From Rikenellaceae bacterium (lineage in GTDB: Bacteria; Bacteroidota; Bacteroidia; Bacteroidales; UBA932): a DNA stretch of 5,810 nucleotides. Under the pieces are notes generated by a model. The model ran no database searches and had not been told where the DNA came from. It saw only the letters and a program-made list of their open reading frames with translations. Positions 1-5,282 of the stretch are shown here, in pieces. The position numbers and the translations under genes were made by a program. The first letter of the stretch is position 1, and each line of letters opens with the position of its first letter. The DNA is taken from positions 1 to 5,810 of the forward strand of contig JAAZIW010000113.1 in NCBI GenBank assembly GCA_012800665.1, written 5' to 3'.

Positions 1-275
1 AGGCAGAAGGAGGGGCAAGCACATTCTTGGTGGGAACTCTCAAATTCGGTGTGCCGCTCAGCGATTTTGTGGATACTGACGAGGAAAAGAAGCGTTTGGA
101 GGACGAGCTCCGCTATCAGAAGGGTTTCCTTGAGGGAGTCCGCAAAAAGCTCGGCAACGCCAATTTCGTAGCCAATGCTCCTGAAGCAGTGGTGGCCGGG
201 GAGCGTAAAAAAGAAGCCGATGCCCTTAGCCGTATAGAGGCTCTTGAAAAATCTTTGACAGCATTAGAAAAATGA
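1..275 (+). CDS. valS: Valyl-tRNA synthetase, C-terminal fragment (5' end outside window)
   Basis: Only the last 90 codons are present (reading frame from base 3, stop TGA at 273-275). Valyl-tRNA synthetase charges tRNA-Val with valine in the cytoplasm. The visible part matches the family's C-terminal end: a VGTLKFGVPL strand segment, then a charged helical hairpin. That hairpin contains the pattern F-L-x-G-V-x-K-K-L-x-N-x-x-F-V-x-N-A-P-x-x-V-V-A-x-E-R-K-K, the coiled-coil tRNA-binding arm typical of bacterial ValS. No catalytic residues lie in this part. The stop codon overlaps the ATG of the downstream thioesterase (ATGA, 272-275), which implies translational coupling. Identification rests on the recognisable tail motif; I see no sign of truncation other than the window edge. 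Confidence 0.9.
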   Translation, partial: AEGGASTFLVGTLKFGVPLSDFVDTDEEKKRLEDELRYQKGFLEGVRKKLGNANFVANAPEAVVAGERKKEADALSRIEALEKSLTALEK

Positions 276-682
276 TACGTTTTAAAACTACAATTAAAGT
301 CCGCTATTACGAATGCGACCCGATGGGAGTAGTTCATCACAGCAACTATATCCGTTATTTTGAATGCGCCCGCAATGAGATGATGGATGCTTGGGGCTAT
401 ACTGTAGAGCAGTGCCAGGCTGATGGAATAACATTCCCTATGGCATCTGCCGAACTCCGCTTCCATCGTCCCGCTATGGCAGGCGATTTTCTTACTGTAA
501 CTGCCGAAATGGAGAAGCTGCCGCTCGCCAAGCTGGTGGTCAAGCAGCAGGTCTTCAATCAGAAAGGCGAGCTTTGTTGCGATGGAGTGGTGACTTTGGG
601 CTTTCTTTCGGCAGAAACAGGCCGTCCCACACGCTGCCCAGAAAGGCTGCTTGCCATTATGCAGGCCGCCCAGGAGGAATAA
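272..682 (+). CDS. Acyl-CoA thioesterase, YbgC/4HBT hotdog family
   Basis: A 136-residue protein of typical length for single-domain hotdog thioesterases, which hydrolyse acyl-CoA (or 4-hydroxybenzoyl-CoA) thioesters in the cytoplasm. The N-terminal signature is clear: V10-R-Y-Y-E-C-D16-P-M-G-V-V-H-H-S-N-Y26. D16 matches the catalytic aspartate of the 4HBT/YbgC family, and the HH-x-NY segment leads into the long hotdog helix. The ATG at 272 is favoured because it gives the standard N-terminus just before the first beta strand and overlaps the valS stop codon. The stop TAA (680-682) overlaps the ATG of the ABC-F gene. No signal peptide or membrane segment is visible. The acyl substrate cannot be read from sequence; in Proteobacteria the YbgC relatives sit with tol-pal, but here the partners are translation genes, so that role should not be transferred. 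Confidence 0.88.
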   Translation: MIRFKTTIKVRYYECDPMGVVHHSNYIRYFECARNEMMDAWGYTVEQCQADGITFPMASAELRFHRPAMAGDFLTVTAEMEKLPLAKLVVKQQVFNQKGELCCDGVVTLGFLSAETGRPTRCPERLLAIMQAAQEE

Positions 683-2457
683 TGCTCAGTATAAACAATC
701 TTACCGTCGCATTCGGCAGCTACACCCTGCTGGATGCGATTTCTTTTCATATTTCCGCTGGAGAAAAAATAGGTCTGGTAGGGAAAAACGGTTCGGGGAA
801 GACCACCCTGATGAAGATTATCCTGGGGGAGGAAAAGCCCGAAGGAGGACGCGTGGAGATGTCCAGAGAGCAAACAATAGGCTATCTCCCTCAAATCATG
901 AGGCATAATAAGCGCAAAAGCGTTATTGAGGAGGTGAAAGGCTCTTGCCCTGATGCAGGCCCGGGAGAGGCCGAAAAGATACTCCGGGGCATGGGATTCC
1001 TTCCCGATGAGATGGAGCGCCCGTGCAATACTTTCTCTCAGGGCTGGAACATGCGCGTGGAGCTTGCCAAGATTTTGCTCGCAAAGCCCTCTCTTTTGCT
1101 TTTAGACGAACCTACCAATCATTTGGACATAGAGTCCATCGAATGGCTCGAAGATTATCTAAAGGCTTATAAAGGGGCCGTTTTGGTGGTTTCCCATGAC
1201 AGGAAGTTTTTGGATGGAGTTACAAGCCGCACAATCGAACTGATGCTCGGACGTTTGTACGACTATAAAGTGCCGTATAGCAAATATGTGGAGTTGCGCA
1301 GCGAGCGTCTTGCCCAGCAGATGGCCGCCTATGAGAATCAGCAGAGGATGATAGCCAAGACGGAGGACTTCATAAGGGCGTTCCGCTACAAACCAACCAA
1401 GAGCAATCAGGTGCAAAGCCGCATTAAGGCGCTTGCCAAGCTGGAACGCATAGAGGTGGATGAAACCGACAACGCCACCCTTAGGATAAAGTTCCCTCCG
1501 GCATCCCGTACAGGTGATGTGGTTTACAAATGCAGCGGGCTTTCAGCAGGATACCCGGGCAAAGTGGTTTTCACGGATGCGAATGTGGAAATAAAGAGAG
1601 GAGAGAAAGTAGCTTTTGTAGGCCGCAACGGTGAGGGCAAAACCACCCTTATGAGGGTAATCGCAGGGGAGTTGGAGCCTCTCTCCGGTGAATCTAAAGT
1701 TGGGCATAATGTAGACCTGGGTTATTTCGCTCAAAATCAAGAAGATGTGTTGGGCCCGAAAGATACGGTTTGGAGTGCTGTCGAGAGGATTTGTCCGGCG
1801 GAAATGCGCTCAAGTCTGAGGGATTTGCTTGCGCAATTCCTGTTCAGGGGGGAAGACATAGACAAGCGCGTGAGCGTGCTTAGCGGGGGAGAGCGGGCAA
1901 GGTTGGGAATGGCGCGGCTGATGCTTCAAAGCCACAATGTGCTGGCTTTGGACGAACCCACCAATCATATGGATATAAAGTCCAAAGATATACTTAAACA
2001 AGCCCTTCAAGCCTTTGACGGCAGTCTGATATTGGTTTCGCACGACCGCGATTTTCTGGATGGCTTGGTAGACAAAATTTATGAGTTCCGCGGTGGCGCA
2101 GTGAAAGAGCATTTGGGCGGAGTCAGGGATTTTCTTTGGAGATTAAAGATAGATACATTGCGCGAGCTTGAGCGGAAGGATTCAGATGAGTCTGTCGAAG
2201 AAACTCCTCAGCAGCAATCGTTTAAGAGTGATTATTTAAAGCAGAGGGCGAAGTCGAAGGAGGAGAAAAAGAAAAGCCGGCGCATTGAGTTTTTGGAGAA
2301 AGAGATAAGCGCCCGCGAGAAGAAGATAAAAACTATAGAGACTATGTTGTCAAGCCCGAAAGAGGGGGATGATATAGAGGAAATGACAAAGGAATACTTT
2401 AAGCTTAAAAAAGACCTTGATGCCCTTGCGGAAGAATGGGTGTCGCTTGGAGAATAA
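682..2457 (+). CDS. ABC-F family ATPase (ribosome-associated translation factor)
   Basis: A 591-residue soluble protein with two ABC ATPase domains and no membrane segments, the layout of ABC-F proteins. These bind the ribosomal E site and help stalled or antibiotic-bound ribosomes. Domain 1 has Walker A GKNGSGKT (34-41), signature FSQGW (118-122), Walker B ending in D142-E143 and switch H172. A charged linker (about 190-275) fits the P-site-tRNA interaction motif. Domain 2 has Walker A GRNGEGKT (314-321), signature LSGGE (400-404), D424-E425 and H454. The tail (about 495-591) is Lys/Glu-rich and looks coiled-coil, as in ABC-F members with a C-terminal extension. The start ATG at 682 overlaps the previous stop; upstream in-frame codons lie inside the thioesterase gene and add no family sequence. 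Domain 1 has a non-canonical QG in its signature. I cannot place it in a specific subgroup (EttA, Uup, YbiT or a resistance type), but an operon with valS favours housekeeping. Confidence 0.93.
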   Translation: MLSINNLTVAFGSYTLLDAISFHISAGEKIGLVGKNGSGKTTLMKIILGEEKPEGGRVEMSREQTIGYLPQIMRHNKRKSVIEEVKGSCPDAGPGEAEKILRGMGFLPDEMERPCNTFSQGWNMRVELAKILLAKPSLLLLDEPTNHLDIESIEWLEDYLKAYKGAVLVVSHDRKFLDGVTSRTIELMLGRLYDYKVPYSKYVELRSERLAQQMAAYENQQRMIAKTEDFIRAFRYKPTKSNQVQSRIKALAKLERIEVDETDNATLRIKFPPASRTGDVVYKCSGLSAGYPGKVVFTDANVEIKRGEKVAFVGRNGEGKTTLMRVIAGELEPLSGESKVGHNVDLGYFAQNQEDVLGPKDTVWSAVERICPAEMRSSLRDLLAQFLFRGEDIDKRVSVLSGGERARLGMARLMLQSHNVLALDEPTNHMDIKSKDILKQALQAFDGSLILVSHDRDFLDGLVDKIYEFRGGAVKEHLGGVRDFLWRLKIDTLRELERKDSDESVEETPQQQSFKSDYLKQRAKSKEEKKKSRRIEFLEKEISAREKKIKTIETMLSSPKEGDDIEEMTKEYFKLKKDLDALAEEWVSLGE

Positions 2458-2460
2458 ATC

Positions 2461-2985
2461 ATGGAAAAGCAATTAATCGAAGTTTGCGGACATCGTCTCC
2501 GCTTTTATGAAGGAGAAAGCCTGATATTCGAAAGCTACTGCGGTTTCGGACGCGGCGGCTTTACTTCCGACAAGTGTGAGGGGGATGGTTGCACTCCTGT
2601 CGGAACTTTTTCCATAGAGTCGGCTTTCGGTTTTGAAGAGGATCCAAAATGCCATTTGCCATATCGGCGGATTACCCCGAATTCTTATTGGTCGGGGGAG
2701 AGGGAAGACTATAATTCCCGGGTGGAAGTCGAGCCCGGAAAAAGAGACATGAAACGCAGCGAACGACTCGCCGATTACCCCGTCGAATATAAACTATCTT
2801 TAGTGATTTCTTATAACACTTCAACTCCCGAATGGGGGCGTGGTTCCGCTATTTTTCTTCATTGCCGGAACACCCCGAAATGGCAGACTTCCGGCTGCAT
2901 CAGCCTTCCTGAAAGCAAAATCCGCCTGCTTTTGGAACGTCTGAAACCAGGAGCCATTATAAAAATTACAAGCGCCTCAAAATGA
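2461..2985 (+). CDS. L,D-transpeptidase, YkuD-type catalytic domain protein
   Basis: A 174-residue single-domain protein. The YkuD fold makes L,D (3-3) peptidoglycan crosslinks or attaches proteins to the wall, using a catalytic cysteine. Visible landmarks are G41-D-G-C-T-P-V-G-T-F50 (the usual GDGxTPxG entry to the domain) and the active-site block F132-L-H134 ... S144-G-C146-I-S, with H134 and C146 as the expected catalytic pair. The C-terminal segment (about 150-168) ends in the usual L-K-P-G-A-x-I-x-I strand. No signal peptide or lipobox is present at the N-terminus, and none can be gained by a longer start, because the stop codon of the ABC-F gene lies in the same frame 3 bp upstream. 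The gene ends the valS operon. Export route and substrate are therefore unclear. Family assignment is firm; transpeptidase activity is inferred. Confidence 0.85.
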   Translation: MEKQLIEVCGHRLRFYEGESLIFESYCGFGRGGFTSDKCEGDGCTPVGTFSIESAFGFEEDPKCHLPYRRITPNSYWSGEREDYNSRVEVEPGKRDMKRSERLADYPVEYKLSLVISYNTSTPEWGRGSAIFLHCRNTPKWQTSGCISLPESKIRLLLERLKPGAIIKITSASK

Positions 2986-3035
2986 GACACTTGCAGGTGT
3001 TATAAAAGTTCATTATAGTTTACAGATATTTACAT

Positions 3036-3070
3036 AACAAAAATGTTTCAAGATAAAACACTTTTGTTTT
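3036..3070. terminator. Weak AT-rich hairpin in convergent intergenic region
   Basis: The 97-bp gap between the convergent transpeptidase and cinA genes holds a small palindrome, AAAACA-CTTT-TGTTTT (3055-3070). An alternative longer pairing joins AACAAAA (3036-3042) with TTTTGTT (3062-3068). On either strand a T-rich run follows or is part of the stem, so it may stop transcription from both sides. The stems have almost no GC, so this is a weak candidate. A second small stem (ACACT/GGTGT, 2987-3000) directly follows the transpeptidase stop but has no good T-run. Confidence 0.3.
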
Positions 3071-3082
3071 ATTATTTGTATA

Positions 3083-4354
3083 TCAACGTTTTAACTGTTT
3101 AATAATGTAACGTCTAAGGAGGTCGAGTGCAGAGGCTGAAAAGCGCTCGATATTGCGTTTTCTATCATCCTTAAAATTATATTTTTCGGTGATTGTTCCA
3201 CCCGGTCCGCTCACTCCCACCCATACTGTTCCGGCCGGCTCATGCTCATCTCCATAGGCATCAGCCCAACCCGTTGTCGCAACCGAATAAGTGCTCCTGA
3301 TAAGGCGCCTCACACCCTCCGCCATAGCGGCCGCAACCTCGCTGCTTACTATGCCTTTTTTCGCTATTAAACTTGCCGGTACTCCGAGCAGTTTTTCTTT
3401 CACGCCGATTGAGTAGGAGGTTATGCTTCCGAGAAAATAGTCGCTTGCTCCGGGAACCGTCGTTATCATGTGGGCAATCTCTCCGCCGGTGCAGGATTCC
3501 GCTGCCGCAAGGCTCGAGCCGGATTCTCTAAGCAGTCTTCCGACAACGGCCTCCAAAGTATCGTCCTGCAGGGAATAGATCTTATCTCCCAAATAAGCTT
3601 TAAGGGATTCTATCTGCTCATCTATCCTGCTTTCCTCGAACTTTCTCTCTCCTTCATATATGGATAGCCGCAGGCGTACTCCGGTGAGCGTGCTCGGAAG
3701 ATAAGCTAAGTGTATGTCCTTTGGCAAGGCATCTTCCCAAGGCTCAATCAGTTTTGCCAGCGCCGATTCCGCAAGGCCGTACACCATCACGGTGCGGTGG
3801 AAGATGTCATTTACGGGGAAGTGCGCCTTAATATCGTTAATTACCTCAGGCAAAGCAGCTTCCGTCTCGTAAGATACCCCCGGCATGGCGTAGAGCACTG
3901 CAGGATGACCGAAGCGTTCTGCCGGGAAGCGGAATATCATTATGGGAGCGGTTCCCCTGCGGTTAATTATCACTTCGCAGCTGTCAGGGACATCGGCCTG
4001 ACGAAGGTTTATTTCAAGAACATCCAGTCCGCGGGAGTGCAGAATGTCGTAAACCATCTTTTCCTGACCCTTATGGCGCACATAAGTGCTGCTGCCGCTG
4101 AGCTCAGCCAAAGCATCTTTGGTAATATCGTCTTTGGTGGGGCCGAGGCCTCCCGTAGAGATGACTATTTGATTGCGGGAGAGTTCTTCGGAAAGTCGGG
4201 AGATGATCTGGCTGCGTTCATCAGGAATGGATACCATGTCGCTGACTTTTACGCCGATAGCTCCCAACTCACGGGAAATCATGGAGGAATTGGTGTCGAC
4301 TATCTGTCCGATTAGAATTTCGTCTCCTATAGTTGTGATGGATGCTGTAACCAT
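3083..4354 (-). CDS. cinA: CinA: competence/damage-inducible protein with NMN amidohydrolase domain
   Basis: A 423-residue two-domain protein of normal CinA length. The N-terminal MoaB/MogA-like domain (about 1-170) starts with the family pattern T-x-G-D-E-I-L-x-G-x-x-x-D-T-N-S and contains T67-G-G-L-G-P-T-K-D-D-I-T. In characterised homologues this domain hydrolyses ADP-ribose-type pyrophosphates. The C-terminal PncC domain (about 265-418) carries A-A-E-S-C-T-G-G (284-291) and a Y-x-x-x-V-K element (314-319). It would deamidate nicotinamide mononucleotide to nicotinate mononucleotide in NAD recycling. The usual G-I-A-G-P-x-G-G loop is replaced by G-W-A-D-A-Y-G-D (362-369), while the following P-A-G-T-V-W is intact. 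The ATG at 4354 gives the standard N-terminus directly before strand 1. The gene follows the XRE regulator on the same strand with an 87-88 bp gap and a promoter of its own. Despite the name, a competence role is not implied. Confidence 0.93.
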   Translation of the reverse strand: MVTASITTIGDEILIGQIVDTNSSMISRELGAIGVKVSDMVSIPDERSQIISRLSEELSRNQIVISTGGLGPTKDDITKDALAELSGSSTYVRHKGQEKMVYDILHSRGLDVLEINLRQADVPDSCEVIINRRGTAPIMIFRFPAERFGHPAVLYAMPGVSYETEAALPEVINDIKAHFPVNDIFHRTVMVYGLAESALAKLIEPWEDALPKDIHLAYLPSTLTGVRLRLSIYEGERKFEESRIDEQIESLKAYLGDKIYSLQDDTLEAVVGRLLRESGSSLAAAESCTGGEIAHMITTVPGASDYFLGSITSYSIGVKEKLLGVPASLIAKKGIVSSEVAAAMAEGVRRLIRSTYSVATTGWADAYGDEHEPAGTVWVGVSGPGGTITEKYNFKDDRKRNIERFSASALDLLRRYIIKQLKR

Positions 4355-4429
4355 TTTTATTTTTTTCTGTCCTTCAGCCGGTAAAGTTCAATATCGGTTT
4401 TGATTTTTACGGGAAGGATAATATAGGGA

Positions 4430-4460
4430 CAAATGTAGTCAATTATTTGAGTTCTTGAAA
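4430..4460 (-). promoter_or_regulatory. Probable cinA promoter (Bacteroidota -7/-33 type)
   Basis: Read on the - strand, TACATTTG (4437-4430) is a perfect match to the Bacteroidota primary-sigma -7 element TAnnTTTG. A near-match to the -33 element, TTTC instead of TTTG, lies 19 bp upstream (4460-4457), inside the last codons of the regulator gene. Transcription would start near 4424, giving a leader of about 70 nt before cinA. This lets cinA be expressed independently of the regulator, although read-through from it is also possible because I see no strong terminator between them. Confidence 0.55.
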
Positions 4461-4856
4461 TGTATTGTCATCATAAAAAACAACTATCTTAGATATATTG
4501 CGTTGATTTGTAGTTCTTTGTACTACTTTAGTTGAAGTTGTTCTTTCGATTGGGGTGGGAGAGTCGTACTCTTTAATGACAGTATCTGCGGGGATTGCGG
4601 AAGACTCTTCATCATCCCATAATCTTGGCGCAACTACTTCACTATCAGTCTTATACATTCTCCCTTTACCTGTAATAAGCCACTCTAAATTGAGGGAGGG
4701 GTAGCATTTTGCCATACTCTCTATGAAATCGAAGCCGGGGCGGTTGCGTCCGGAGAGAATATGGGAGACACTTGCCCGGGCGACACCGATGTTGTCGGCG
4801 AACAGAGATTGCGAGATATTCTCTGCACTTAGAAACTGTTGAAGGCGCTTGTCCAT
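4443..4856 (-). CDS. XRE-family HTH transcriptional regulator, likely autoregulated
   Basis: A 137-residue protein with an N-terminal lambda-repressor-like helix-turn-helix (about 4-65). The segment S15-Q-S-L-F-A-D-N-I-G-V-A-R-A-S-V-S-H-I-L is a clear HTH helix pair, followed by S-G-R-N-R-P-G and L-E-W-L-I-T-G-K-G-x-M. A Ser/Thr/Asp-rich, probably disordered linker (about 70-118) leads to a short hydrophobic end, S122-K-I-V-V-F-Y-D-D-N-T-F. There is no peptidase or ligand-binding domain. I chose the ATG at 4856 (MDKRLQQF) because the HTH begins there. The longer in-frame start at 4925 would add 23 residues encoded by the promoter and operator DNA. Dyads in its own promoter and upstream of the divergent queA-like gene suggest that it represses itself and may control that gene. 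The target is inferred; the family is not in doubt. Confidence 0.85.
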   Translation of the reverse strand: MDKRLQQFLSAENISQSLFADNIGVARASVSHILSGRNRPGFDFIESMAKCYPSLNLEWLITGKGRMYKTDSEVVAPRLWDDEESSAIPADTVIKEYDSPTPIERTTSTKVVQRTTNQRNISKIVVFYDDNTFQELK

Positions 4857-4866
4857 AATGTTTACA

Positions 4867-4880
4867 ATTTGTTTACAAAT
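4867..4880. promoter_or_regulatory. Putative operator O1 of the XRE regulator
   Basis: ATTTGT-TT-ACAAAT is a 14-bp dyad with perfect 6-bp arms about a 2-bp centre. It overlaps the -7 element and expected start site of the regulator's own promoter and lies 10 bp from its ATG, an ideal place for repression. The 11-mer TTTACAAATGT (4872-4882) recurs exactly at 5233-5243 upstream of the queA-like gene. Assignment to this protein is inferred from position and symmetry. Confidence 0.5.
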
Positions 4881-4907
4881 GTAGCAAGAATATTTGAGAG
4901 TTACAAA
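4876..4907 (-). promoter_or_regulatory. Promoter of the XRE regulator
   Basis: On the - strand a perfect -7 element TACATTTG (4883-4876) is preceded, after exactly 20 bp, by a perfect -33 element TTTG (4907-4904), the spacing expected for the Bacteroidota primary sigma factor. The start site would be near 4869, leaving a leader of only about 13 nt before the ATG at 4856. Putative operators overlap the -7 side and lie upstream of the -33. Confidence 0.6.
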
Positions 4908-4921
4908 CATTGTTACTATTA

Positions 4922-4937
4922 ACATTTGTTTACAAGT
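4922..4937. promoter_or_regulatory. Putative operator O2 of the XRE regulator
   Basis: ACATTTGTTTACAAGT contains the same TTGT-TT-ACAA core as O1 (core 4926-4935), with one arm degenerate at its end. It lies upstream of the regulator's -33 element, centre to centre 57 bp from O1. The 10-mer ACATTTGTTT recurs exactly at 5215-5224. Between O1 and O2 there is a further imperfect dyad with the half-sites inverted (ACAA-ACA-TTGT core, 4903-4913), covering the -33. Confidence 0.42.
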
Positions 4938-5174
4938 AGATGATTAGTGGTTGATTTGTGCTGAAGCCATGCATTGTAATTTTAATATAACAATCTGATT
5001 ATTTATGAGTTATATAGATATATTTGAGCATTGCAGATAGGAAGTTTCAGGGCTTTTTACACCAAATCCTCCCATAGAATAAAATGAAACTTCATATTTT
5101 TTATTAAATTATCTGATAATCACTAAGTTAATCACAAATAAAAATATGCATAAAATTTACTTATATCTAAATGA
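4938..5174. other. AT-rich central part of the divergent intergenic region
   Basis: Together with the flanking operator clusters this belongs to a 426-bp gap (4857-5282) without a convincing protein gene. I find no tRNA, CRISPR-like repeat or transposon ends. The only structured part is the inverted repeat with adjacent promoter-like element and T-run at about 5019-5102, listed separately. The remainder is AT-rich DNA without recognisable signals. Confidence 0.5.
5033..5102 (+). ncRNA. Possible small RNA or terminator hairpin
   Basis: GAAGTTTCA (5041-5049) and TGAAACTTC (5085-5093) form a perfect 9-bp inverted repeat around a 35-nt loop, followed by six T (5097-5102). A perfect Bacteroidota -7 element, TATATTTG (5019-5026), lies just upstream and would start transcription around 5033; no good -33 is seen. 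The combination predicts a transcript of about 70 nt ending in a terminator-like stem. The large loop has only a possible 3-bp GGG/CCC inner pairing. It could instead be a remnant of a dispersed repeat or a chance palindrome in AT-rich DNA. Confidence 0.25.
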
Positions 5175-5214
5175 TTTACATTTGCAAAATAGTGTTCAAA
5201 ACTTATGTAAATTT

Positions 5215-5253
5215 ACATTTGTTTGCAACGAATTTACAAATGTGTTTACAAAA
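5215..5253. promoter_or_regulatory. Putative operator cluster upstream of the queA-like gene
   Basis: Two TTGT-TT-ACAA-like dyads occur here: ATTTGT-TT-GCAACG (5217-5230) and ATGTGT-TT-ACAAAA (5240-5253). Their centres are 23 bp apart, about two helical turns. Between and overlapping them is TTTACAAATGT (5233-5243), identical to part of O1 at the regulator promoter. The outer arms ACATTTGT (5215-5222) and ACAAATGT (5236-5243) also form a larger inverted repeat. A lone ACATTTGC at 5178-5185 and ACATTTGT at 5272-5279 extend the pattern. Sharing with the regulator's promoter suggests control by that XRE protein. Confidence 0.42.
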
Positions 5254-5270
5254 GTGAGCTATTTTATGAT

Positions 5271-5278
5271 TACATTTG
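5271..5278 (+). promoter_or_regulatory. -7 promoter element of the queA-like gene
   Basis: TACATTTG is a perfect TAnnTTTG match. The upstream -33 is poor; the nearest candidate is GTTTAC at 5244-5249, inside the operator cluster, which would fit an activated or regulated promoter. Transcription would start around 5284-5286, at or just after the GTG start codon at 5283, so the mRNA may have no leader. Confidence 0.45.
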
Positions 5279-5282
5279 TGGC

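Noticed and set aside
574..681. 36-residue N-terminal extension of the ABC-F protein
   Set aside because: It lies wholly inside the thioesterase gene and adds no ABC-F sequence; the ATG at 682 starts directly at the first strand of the ATPase domain.
3710..4315. 201-codon + strand ORF opposite cinA
   Set aside because: It is antisense to a strongly recognisable CinA domain structure; its protein has no family features, as expected for a shadow frame.
4857..4925. 23-residue N-terminal extension of the XRE regulator
   Set aside because: The extension would be encoded by the -7/-33 promoter and operator DNA, and the HTH domain begins properly at MDKRLQ.
5010..5075. A 21-codon - strand ORF (MGGFGVKSPETS...) running through the inverted repeat
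   Set aside because: Very short, no supporting promoter or family that I can verify, and it overlaps the stem-loop; it may only mark a repeat element.
5175..5279. Repeated ACATTTG units as a CRISPR or iteron-like origin array
   Set aside because: The units are short, irregularly spaced and in both orientations, with no replication gene nearby; operator and promoter elements explain them better.
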